From: Pseudomonas fluorescens
Lineage (GTDB): Bacteria; Pseudomonadota; Gammaproteobacteria; Pseudomonadales; Pseudomonadaceae
Assembly: GCF_902497785.1 (NCBI RefSeq)
Contig: NZ_CABVHK010000002.1
Location: 124,001 to 188,000 of the forward strand
Length of the DNA: 64,000 bases
Direction of reading: 5' to 3'
Shown here: positions 10,091-16,396 of the stretch, piece after piece
Layout of the letters: each line of letters begins with the position of its first letter
Numbering within the stretch: the first letter of the stretch is position 1
The notes under the pieces: model-generated
What the model was told of the DNA's origin: nothing
What the model saw: the letters and a program-made list of their open reading frames with translations, nothing else
The model's database searches: none
Translations under genes and position numbers: made by a program

Positions 10091-10308
10091 TTGTCATAAG
10101 CACGTAAAGGCAGAGCGGAGCCACCGCCGGAGCCCGGAACAAAAAATCCAACGGTGATTGAAGAATCTTGAGTCCAAGCAGAGCGTATCGGTACCGTCCC
10201 TGTGGGAGAGATTCCTACATTGCGCACATGAATCCAGTCACTATAGGGATCAACCTGCGCGAACTTCAGCAAAGAGAAAGCTAAATTAAGTGAGGCGATA
10301 CAGATCAA
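10078..10308 (-). CDS. Possible short gene or gene remnant
   Basis: A 76-codon frame opened by TTG at 10308, with no clear ribosome site. The translated sequence (middle part DPYSDWIHVRNVGISPTG, then GFFVPGSGGGSALPLRAY) looks more protein-like than a random frame but I do not recognise it. It could be the C-terminal remnant of an eroded accessory gene. Its stop lies in the inverted repeat at 10037-10090. Confidence 0.25.
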   Translation of the reverse strand: MICIASLNLAFSLLKFAQVDPYSDWIHVRNVGISPTGTVPIRSAWTQDSSITVGFFVPGSGGGSALPLRAYDKWIL

Positions 10309-10347
10309 GCAGTTGAGTCAATTTACAAGCCCGGACGCATAAATTGA

Positions 10348-10767
10348 ATGAGTGCAGACACAGTCACCCCAGAGCACCGCTCCAAGATCATGTCGATGAT
10401 CAAGGGCAAAAACACGAAGCCTGAAATGGCCGCGCGATCGGTGTGTCATGAGATGGGGCTTCGTTATCGTCTGCATAGGAAGGATCTGCCAGGAAAACCG
10501 GACTTGGTCTTCCCCAAGCACCGACTATGCCTATTCGTCCACGGCTGCTTTTGGCACAGGCACCCTGGATGCAAGTATGCGTATACGCCCAAGAGTAGGC
10601 TCGACTTTTGGTTGCCGAAATTGGCAAAGAACGTCGAGCGAGATCTTGATGCACAGCAGGCACTAATCGCGCTTGGCTGGAGAGTGATGATCATTTGGGA
10701 ATGCCAAACCAAAAACAGAGAAGTCCTACGTACCGAGATACAGAAAACGTTCGGCTTGAATGCCTAA
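10348..10767 (+). CDS. vsr: Very short patch repair (Vsr) endonuclease
   Basis: A 139-residue Vsr protein, full length for the family. It contains the conserved opening TPEHRSKIMSMIKGKNTKPE, the catalytic block GKPDLVF (D52), VHGCFWHRHPGCKYAYTPK (H70) and likely zinc ligands C67, H72, C75 and C119. Vsr nicks beside T:G mismatches produced by deamination of 5-methylcytosine and normally accompanies a cytosine-5 DNA methyltransferase. It is divergent from the defence operon, so it probably belongs to the same system. No methyltransferase gene lies in this window. Confidence 0.95.
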   Translation: MSADTVTPEHRSKIMSMIKGKNTKPEMAARSVCHEMGLRYRLHRKDLPGKPDLVFPKHRLCLFVHGCFWHRHPGCKYAYTPKSRLDFWLPKLAKNVERDLDAQQALIALGWRVMIIWECQTKNREVLRTEIQKTFGLNA

Positions 10768-10947
10768 GTCCTACACATTCTCGGCGGAAAAATGATGAAT
10801 GATTTTGAAGGGTTGACCACCTGGTATTGACCCTCTAGGCTCTTACTTCGGCGCCTAAGAAACGCCTCAACCAGAGCGGCCATCCGCACCCGACAGTCAT
10901 GCGGCTTTTTTTCGTCTGCGGTTCCTCTACGTCTGCGAAAAGATCCC
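10768..10947. other. Gap after vsr with a terminator-like hairpin
   Basis: No gene is seen between vsr and the Bro-N gene (390 bases). At 10884-10912 CCGCA pairs with TGCGG across an 11-nt loop and is followed by CTTTTTTT, a plausible terminator for vsr read on the plus strand. The structured segment at 10948-11039 is listed separately. Confidence 0.5.
10884..10912 (+). terminator. Predicted terminator downstream of vsr
   Basis: A five-base-pair stem (CCGCA at 10884-10888, TGCGG at 10900-10904) followed by CT and a run of T to 10912. The stem is short and the distance from the vsr stop is 117 bases, so confidence is moderate. Confidence 0.45.
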
Positions 10948-11039
10948 CGTTATGTCGGGAGTGGGCGAATACAAGACCCGAAAGGGGAATATGTCCGGCC
11001 CGTCTCTGGTGGGTTTCTTAGCTCCCGACACCCATAACG
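10948..11039 (+). ncRNA. Candidate structured RNA upstream of the Bro-N gene
   Basis: CGTTAT-GTCGGGAG at 10948-10961 pairs with CTCCCGAC-ACCC-ATAACG at 11022-11039: fourteen base pairs interrupted only by a four-base bulge. The enclosed 60 bases contain further pairing, including CCC-GAAA-GGG at 10977-10986 and ACCC/GGGT across 10976-11014. No gene occupies the segment. It could be a 5' leader element of the Bro-N gene 120 bases downstream or a small RNA after the terminator-like hairpin at 10884. The pairing is direct; function is inferred. Confidence 0.45.
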
Positions 11040-11157
11040 AATGCCCTAAGAAAGCAGCCAGAGGTAAAGGATATGCCTAATATTCCGACCTTCACGATGA
11101 AGGTGACTCACCGTATCCGTATGTCCAATCGCGTGCTTCCGTTTCAGGAGGTCCGCC

Positions 11158-11667
11158 ATGTCTGAACCGCTCGTTTCAACCCTGTTCCTTCGTCACGGTA
11201 CCTGTCTTCGGGCCCTTCTGTTGGAGAACCAGGCGTGGTTCTGTGCTCACGACCTGGGACGATTGATGGGCAAACATCTCGACGAACGCATGTCACGCAA
11301 GCTGGATGCAGATCAGCGACAGATGATGCTCGTGGAGGCTCAAGGCAGTACTGAAGAACGACTTATGATCAGCGAGTCTGGTGTTTACGCGCTGCTGGTT
11401 TATCACTACTGCCCCGAGTATCGACTACTGAGGGAATGGCTGACTCACCAGGTTGTTCCGACGCTACGTGATGCGCGTCCATCACGTTCGGTGGAACGGC
11501 CAACGTTGAGCGTGCTGGACTGGCCGAAGATGTCGCTCTGCATGTTGCACTGGCAGGATGAACCGTGGATTCGGTTGCGGGATATGCCTTGTGTGTTGGT
11601 GGATGATCCGTTCAATCAGCGTGGTTCTTGGTGGCGAAAGGCGTCACGGGTGTTACGCGGATTCTGA
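11158..11667 (+). CDS. Bro-N domain (phage antirepressor-like) protein
   Basis: A 169-residue protein with a Bro-N fold over about residues 15-110: AWFCAHDLGRLMGKH, then EERLMISESGVYALLVYHY and LREWLTHQVVPTLRDAR. Bro-N domains occur in phage antirepressors and baculovirus Bro proteins and bind DNA. The ATG follows a strong AGGAGG six nt away. The C-terminal 60 residues are Trp-rich and match no antirepressor C-terminal domain I know. It lies at the border of the accessory island and is probably of phage or mobile-element origin. Confidence 0.85.
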   Translation: MSEPLVSTLFLRHGTCLRALLLENQAWFCAHDLGRLMGKHLDERMSRKLDADQRQMMLVEAQGSTEERLMISESGVYALLVYHYCPEYRLLREWLTHQVVPTLRDARPSRSVERPTLSVLDWPKMSLCMLHWQDEPWIRLRDMPCVLVDDPFNQRGSWWRKASRVLRGF

Positions 11668-11687
11668 CTGCTCAAACGCGCCAACCG

Positions 11688-11717
11688 ATCCGCTGCTTGA
11701 ATTTTCAAGTAGCGGAT
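11688..11717 (+). terminator. Predicted terminator of the Bro-N gene
   Basis: ATCCGCT at 11688-11694 pairs with AGCGGAT at 11711-11717, extended by CTTGA/TCAAG inside, giving a 12-pair stem starting 20 bases after the Bro-N stop. The T-rich tail (TTTGTTC) is weak. Confidence 0.55.
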
Positions 11718-11785
11718 TTGTTCATCTGACGCGGGGGACTGTGAAATTTCAGAGCTGCAATCGCGCAGGTCAGAATCCACCCCCA

Positions 11786-11959
11786 CTACGCAACAACCTC
11801 AACATAACTCGACTTTCCTCCCCCAGTCGCACCCGACAACCAACCCCATACAAAGGCCAGCGTGGTGCGCCCTGCCTCATCAACACCCAGCGTGCCACGC
11901 GACCAGCCGGCCAGGATCTCGCCGTCGGTGATGATGCAGTGATAAAGCAGCAGCTTGGG
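11786..11959 (-). pseudogene. Possible gene remnant downstream of the universal stress gene
   Basis: An open minus-strand frame without a start encodes about 57 residues ending in TAG at 11786: LLYHCIITDGEILAGWSRG, then TLGVDEAGRTTLAFVWGWL. The even, protein-like composition suggests the end of a decayed gene. I do not recognise it. The remainder of the 340-base gap between Bro-N and the universal stress gene contains only the terminator at 11688. Confidence 0.3.
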
Positions 11960-12010
11960 TCAAAACCACATCAGCACCAAAGCCGGCTGCGATAGTGGCG
12001 GTTTTTTTGT

Positions 12011-12913
12011 TCAGTGATCCGCTTCTCCCTTGATGGCCAAAACGCTGCAGGGCACCTGATACAGAACATGCTCCGTGGTGCTGCCAATCAGCTTGTCCAC
12101 CCCTTTGTGATGGGTATTTCCCATTACGAAGACATCCGCTCGAGTATGAGTGGCAAAGTCGGCCATCGCTTTGGTTGGCGGCCCTGCAATGAAGTGTTGT
12201 CGCTCGGGTGGCACGCCGTGGCGTGCAGCCAAGGCAATGAAGCACTTTTCAAGTGACCGGCGCACGTCGTTGCTGAAGCCTGGCATCGTCACGGCGCCAG
12301 CACCTGCATCAGAGAAATGCGTGTGTGTCAGTTCATAGGCATACAGCATGTGCAATTCAGCATCACATTGCGTCGCCAATTCGTTCGCCGCCTGAATGAC
12401 GCTGTCGTTGATTCCGCTGATCTGACCCTCTGGATGCGATGGATCAACCGCTGCCACAATCACCCGAGGCAGCGGACACCTGACTTCGCTGACCAGATGT
12501 ATGGGGGTTGGACATTCGCGCAACAACTGCCAATCCAAAGGCGTGACGAATACGCGTTTGAGCGCTGATTCATGATGTACGTCCTTGATAATTAGGTCCG
12601 GCTGCATTTCAGCCACATGCCCAAGGATCTCTTGCAGCGGGTCACGGGTCAATGCAACTTCGGTGGTCACATTGATGCCCTTCTTACGCATGAGTTCGGC
12701 CTCATCCGTCAACCACTGCAGGTTCTCCTGCCGGCAACTCTCACGAAGTTGTTCACTGTTGCTCATTAACCGCAAAAGGTCGAAGTCTTCGATGAACACC
12801 GCGATATGCAGCGCTGCACCTGTGGCATCGGCCAGTGCGATTGCCCGCTCCATCGCCGGCGAGTGACGCATGGTTGGACCTGCGATCAGAAAGAGTCGTT
12901 GATACTGCCTCAT
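12011..12913 (-). CDS. Tandem universal stress protein (UspE-like)
   Basis: A 300-residue protein made of two Usp domains (about 1-145 and 150-297). The second keeps the ATP-binding signature GNTHHKGVDKLIGSTTEHVL near the C-terminus; the first is degenerate there (KDVHHESALKRV). Tandem Usp proteins of this length are typical of pseudomonads and are often induced by low oxygen or stationary phase. The ATG has a strong GGAGGT site six nt upstream. It is a single gene facing the Bro-N gene. I looked for an Anr box upstream and found only half-sites. Confidence 0.92.
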   Translation of the reverse strand: MRQYQRLFLIAGPTMRHSPAMERAIALADATGAALHIAVFIEDFDLLRLMSNSEQLRESCRQENLQWLTDEAELMRKKGINVTTEVALTRDPLQEILGHVAEMQPDLIIKDVHHESALKRVFVTPLDWQLLRECPTPIHLVSEVRCPLPRVIVAAVDPSHPEGQISGINDSVIQAANELATQCDAELHMLYAYELTHTHFSDAGAGAVTMPGFSNDVRRSLEKCFIALAARHGVPPERQHFIAGPPTKAMADFATHTRADVFVMGNTHHKGVDKLIGSTTEHVLYQVPCSVLAIKGEADH

Positions 12914-13225
12914 GTGACACCTCCAAACGTTCTGGGTTATCCGCTAGCGCCCCCAGCACTCTCGCTTGTCCCACCATTGGCGATCTTTTATCGCCTCAAC
13001 TACCTGGATCGACACTATCAATATACGCCTGCATTACCGGCTTAGCAGTTTGTCAAAACCGCACCAGCACCAACACAGCGGTGTTCTCGGATTTTTCGCG
13101 AGCAAGCTCGCTCCTACAGGGGAGGTGTGTTGCCGTTGATTTTGCGGTGTGTTGAAAACAGTCAGTGCAACGCGCCGTGCCTCCCGCTATTAATACCCTT
13201 CCCCACTCAAGGACCCGAGCCCGCC
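12914..13225. other. Gap between universal stress gene and hypothetical gene
   Basis: About 310 bases without a convincing gene. It holds one single REP hairpin at 13095-13120. A plus-strand frame from 13127 runs into the next gene but lacks a ribosome site and is treated as upstream extension. Confidence 0.5.
13095..13120. repeat. Single REP element
   Basis: TTCGCGAGCAAGCTCGCTCC at 13095 onward matches the GTGGGAGCGAGC..GCTCGCGA family seen many times in this window. Here there is one copy instead of an inverted pair. Confidence 0.75.
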
Positions 13226-14215
13226 ATGAAATTCGACCTCGCCTACTGCCTCAGCCTCGACGACAAGCTGTCGATCTATGACGTGCGCGATCTCAATTTC
13301 GACGAGACGATGGATTTCGATTCCGCCAAGGAACACTTCCAATGCCCCAATGACGCCTGCCGTGCGGCGTTCGATGCGGCAAATGTGTTGACGACATTCA
13401 ACGCCAAGAACATGAATTACGTTCGCACCCCGCACTTCAAGAACACGCCCAGCACCCGGCATTTGGCGGATTGTCCTTATGTCAGTCTCAAGGCGTCGGC
13501 GCCAGGTGTGGACGCGGATGGTGCGGAAACGGATGACAGTCGCGAGGAACATTTCCCGTCGGAGTTGTTGCTGACCCGACGTCAGTATGTGCGTAAGGCG
13601 TCGAACCCGGCTGTAGCGGCGGATGTGTTGCGGGACGATCCGCAACCTCTGTCAAAGCCCAACGATGCCGAGCACCCAAGCCACGAATCAGCACCAGACA
13701 AGACCAGCATCTTCGCCCACCCGGTGGAGTGTTTTGTGTCGAATTTCGAGGACAAGGAGCTGCTCAAGCGCATGCCGCTGAAGATTGGCGAGCACACGGC
13801 GCCTTATGGATCGTTCTTCAAGAAGATCGAGTATCTGCAGGACAACAAGGGGCTGATTTACTGGGGCAAGATCAAGGAGATCAAGGATTACACGCAGAGC
13901 TTTCGCATCGATTTCGAGCAGAAGGTCTGGTTCAAGCAGGCGGATGAGGCGAAGAAGAAGCCTTATTCGGTGAACGTTTATTTGAGCAAGAAGTTGATCG
14001 AGAACCACCGCAAGCGCAAAGCGTTTCTGGAGGAGATCAAGCATGCCATCGACAGTGAAGCGGAGTTGTTTTGTTTCTTTTATGGCGTGACGCCGGAGTT
14101 GAAGCAGGTGCCGAGCAAGAAAAACCCCGAGCAGACGTTCGGGGTGTTCAGTGCGAATATCGAGAATCTGGATCACTTCATTATTCGTGAGGCGCCGGGG
14201 TTGGAGGCGAAATGA
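13226..14215 (+). CDS. Hypothetical protein with CoiA-like Cys/His N-terminus
   Basis: A 329-residue protein starting at the ATG at 13226 (MKFDLAYCLSLDDKLSIYD). An upstream extension to 13127 lacks a ribosome site. The N-terminal 100 residues carry CPNDACRAAF and, later, HFKNTPSTRHLADCPY, a spaced Cys/His pattern like the zinc-binding start of CoiA-type and related nuclease-associated proteins. The C-terminal half (about 180-320) is lysine-rich and ends in a DHFIIRE segment. I cannot assign a function. GC-rich codon use matches the core genome. It stands alone between the Usp gene and the divergently placed TauE exporter gene. Confidence 0.75.
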   Translation: MKFDLAYCLSLDDKLSIYDVRDLNFDETMDFDSAKEHFQCPNDACRAAFDAANVLTTFNAKNMNYVRTPHFKNTPSTRHLADCPYVSLKASAPGVDADGAETDDSREEHFPSELLLTRRQYVRKASNPAVAADVLRDDPQPLSKPNDAEHPSHESAPDKTSIFAHPVECFVSNFEDKELLKRMPLKIGEHTAPYGSFFKKIEYLQDNKGLIYWGKIKEIKDYTQSFRIDFEQKVWFKQADEAKKKPYSVNVYLSKKLIENHRKRKAFLEEIKHAIDSEAELFCFFYGVTPELKQVPSKKNPEQTFGVFSANIENLDHFIIREAPGLEAK

Positions 14216-14221
14216 CGGCGT

Positions 14222-15037
14222 TCAATTCAGGCACATGCTGACCATCACCACTACCAGCAAACCGATGTACACCCGCGCATGCATCCGATCCGGAATCCGG
14301 CCAATCCACGGCGTAGCCAATCGAATCCCCACCAACGCGCCCATGGTCAAAACCGCAAACGCCAGCAGATCCACATAACCGACAAACCACGGCCCCAAAT
14401 CAAAATCGGTAAACCCCGCCATCGCCATGTAAGTCAGCGTCCCGGCCAACGCCACGGGCAAACTCAAAGGATTGGCCATGGACGTCGCCTGCGACATGCT
14501 CAACCCGCAACGCCGAAGTAGCGGCACGGTCATGACGCTGCCGCCTACGCCGAGAAACGTGGCAATGGCACCAATTCCTACGCCGCCACCGGACACTTCC
14601 GCCCTCCCCAATCGTCGTGGGATGTTGTTGTCGGACTGCGTAAGAAATCCGCGCCTGAACAGGCAATCCACAATGGTCACGCCCAGGTAGGCAATGAACG
14701 CATAGCGAATCACCTCACCACTCACCCACATTGCCGCCATTGCGCCCACCACCGCGCCCAACCCGATGAAGCCACCCAGCGGCCACAGGTAATGGCGAAT
14801 CAGATTACCCGCGCGGTGATGTTTTCCGGTGGCGACCAATGCGTTGACGATCATCACGCAGGTCGAGGTGGCGACGGCAATGTGCATCGCCGATTGTCCG
14901 ATGGGGTCATCTACACCGTGGCTGGCAATGAGCATGCGGTACAGCAATGGCACGACGACGAAGCCGCCGCCGAAGCCGAATAGCACGGCGGTGACGCCGG
15001 TCATGCAGCCGAAGAGTGTCAGCAGGAGATAGAACAT
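14222..15037 (-). CDS. TauE/SafE family sulfite/organosulfonate exporter
   Basis: A 271-residue integral membrane protein with about eight hydrophobic segments and the duplicated TauE signature: GFGGGFVVVPLL at about 21-32 and GVGGSVMTVPLL at about 163-174. The family moves small anions such as sulfite, sulfoacetate or organic sulfonates across the inner membrane; the substrate here is unknown. The ATG at 15037 has AGGAG on the opposite side only, so the start is chosen by homology of the first helix. It is divergent from an AraC regulator gene 113 bases away, which may control it. Confidence 0.9.
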   Translation of the reverse strand: MFYLLLTLFGCMTGVTAVLFGFGGGFVVVPLLYRMLIASHGVDDPIGQSAMHIAVATSTCVMIVNALVATGKHHRAGNLIRHYLWPLGGFIGLGAVVGAMAAMWVSGEVIRYAFIAYLGVTIVDCLFRRGFLTQSDNNIPRRLGRAEVSGGGVGIGAIATFLGVGGSVMTVPLLRRCGLSMSQATSMANPLSLPVALAGTLTYMAMAGFTDFDLGPWFVGYVDLLAFAVLTMGALVGIRLATPWIGRIPDRMHARVYIGLLVVVMVSMCLN

Positions 15038-15150
15038 TGGGCGTCGTCCGTTGATTGGGGGTGGTCGACGATAATGCGATGTGGCTTGGCCTGCTTCAGC
15101 AAGTCAGCCAATAATGATTGCGTTTACGCCAACTTCTGGAAGCCACTCCG

Positions 15151-15918
15151 ATGCGCAATGTTTCGATTAGTTTGCTGGATGACACGCCACGCTCGGTGGT
15201 GGCGATCGGTACTGATTATTCCTACGGCCATGTGCTGCCTCGTCATACGCACCGGCGGGCGCAGTTGTTGTACGGCGCTACCGGGGTGATGCAGGTCAGC
15301 ACGCATGACGGCAATTGGGTGGTGCCGCCGCAGCGGGCGGTGTGGATTCCGGCGGGGGTGGCGCACGAGGTGTTGATGCTGGGGGTGAGCACGCGGAGTT
15401 TGTACGTCGAGCCGGGGGTGGCTGATCTGGGGAGTCGTTGCCAGGTGATCCGTGTTTCGCCGTTGATGCGGCATTTGCTGATGGAGGCGGTCGAGATGCC
15501 GTTGGCGTATGACGAGGCCGGGAGGGATGGGGCGTTGATCGATTTGCTGCTGCACGAACTGGCGCGCAGTGCTCACTTGCCGTTGCACATTCCGTTGCCC
15601 GTCGATGTGCGCCTGCTTGGGTTGTGCCAAGGCTTTTTGCAGCGGCCGGATGCGCATCAGTCGCCGCAGCATTGGGCGGATCAGTTGCACATCAGCCTGC
15701 GCACGTTCAATCGCCTGTTTCGCCAGCAGACCGACCTGAGTTTCAGCCAATGGCGGCAGCGCGCTTGCGTGGTTTTAGCGCTCGCGAAGCTGGCGGCAGG
15801 TGAGCCGGTGACGCGGATTGCACTGGATTTTGGCTATGAGAGCCCGGCAGCGTTCTCGACGATGTTTCGCCGTGTGTTGGGTCATGCGCCGTCCGTCTGG
15901 ATGGAGGGTGCGAAATAG
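15151..15918 (+). CDS. AraC family regulator with cupin domain
   Basis: A 255-residue regulator. The N-terminal cupin has HVLPRHTHRRAQLLYG with metal- or ligand-binding histidines and PPQRAVWIPAGVAHEV. The C-terminal part (about 160-250) has the two AraC helix-turn-helix units, ending DFGYESPAAFSTMFRRVLGHAP. The ATG at 15151 has GGAAG eight nt upstream; an upstream extension to 15118 is unlikely. It faces away from the TauE/SafE exporter gene, and this cupin-AraC plus transporter arrangement usually means local control of the exporter. Confidence 0.9.
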   Translation: MRNVSISLLDDTPRSVVAIGTDYSYGHVLPRHTHRRAQLLYGATGVMQVSTHDGNWVVPPQRAVWIPAGVAHEVLMLGVSTRSLYVEPGVADLGSRCQVIRVSPLMRHLLMEAVEMPLAYDEAGRDGALIDLLLHELARSAHLPLHIPLPVDVRLLGLCQGFLQRPDAHQSPQHWADQLHISLRTFNRLFRQQTDLSFSQWRQRACVVLALAKLAAGEPVTRIALDFGYESPAAFSTMFRRVLGHAPSVWMEGAK

Positions 15919-15937
15919 GACAAATCAAAAAATCCAT

Positions 15938-15973
15938 TTGATCCGGGCGCAAAACAACTGTACAAAAACACAG
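15938..15973 (+). promoter_or_regulatory. Sigma-70 promoter overlapped by a LexA-like box
   Basis: TTGATC at 15938-15943, a 17-base spacer and TACAAA at 15961-15966 form a good sigma-70 promoter for the HTH gene at 16012. CTGTACAAAAACACAG at 15958-15973 covers the -10 element and fits the CTG-N10-CAG SOS box, including the flanking TA on the right. The position over the -10 is typical of LexA repression. Confidence 0.65.
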
Positions 15974-16011
15974 TACATTTTGAATCAGCACTCTTGAGCC
16001 CGGAGAACACC

Positions 16012-16329
16012 ATGGCCTCTTATGCGATGAAAATCACCCTGGAACGTATCGCCCTCTTCCAATTCACCCCTGCCCACTGCGCCCAGGCCCGGGCGATGCT
16101 GGGTTGGAGTGTTGATGAGCTGTCCCGGGAGTCTGGCGTTTCGGTAGACGCGATTGAGCGATTTGAGGCCCGGCGCGATGTGCCGGATGAAAACCGGCTG
16201 GCGTTGGCGTATCGATTTGAGTCGCAGGGGTTGGTGTTCTTCCCCGGGTTCGCACCGGGGCGGGGTATGAGTGTGAGCGGGGCTGCACCGGATTCGGTGG
16301 GGCGTGGGGATTTTGCGATGGTTGAGTGA
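16012..16329 (+). CDS. Small XRE-type helix-turn-helix protein
   Basis: A 105-residue protein with one helix-turn-helix at about residues 22-55 (ARAMLGWSVDELSRESGVSV) of the XRE type, followed by FESQGLVFFPG and a short Gly-rich tail. The ATG at 16012 is preceded by GGAGAA. The upstream LexA-like box suggests SOS induction. Small XRE proteins of this kind occur as single core genes in pseudomonads and as phage regulators; there is no phage gene next to it, so I leave the role open. Confidence 0.82.
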   Translation: MASYAMKITLERIALFQFTPAHCAQARAMLGWSVDELSRESGVSVDAIERFEARRDVPDENRLALAYRFESQGLVFFPGFAPGRGMSVSGAAPDSVGRGDFAMVE

Positions 16330-16335
16330 TGTGGA

Positions 16336-16378
16336 AGGTCGCAGCTCTAATGCTCGATGAGCGTTTTAGCTGCGACCT
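16336..16378. terminator. Long hairpin between convergent genes
   Basis: AGGTCGCAGCT at 16336-16346 pairs perfectly with AGCTGCGACCT at 16368-16378, an 11-pair stem with a 21-nt loop between the HTH gene and the convergent amidase gene. It has no T-run, so termination is likely but not certain; it also resembles a REP element in sequence (GGTCGCAGC). Confidence 0.5.
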
Positions 16379-16396
16379 CGCTGCTTCGATCATCCA

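Noticed and set aside
12914..13050. Anr/Fnr box upstream of the universal stress gene
   Set aside because: Only one half-site (TTGAT) is present; the second half does not match.
14400..14666. Open frames within the TauE/SafE gene
   Set aside because: Shadow frames with Arg-rich low-complexity translation and no ribosome site.
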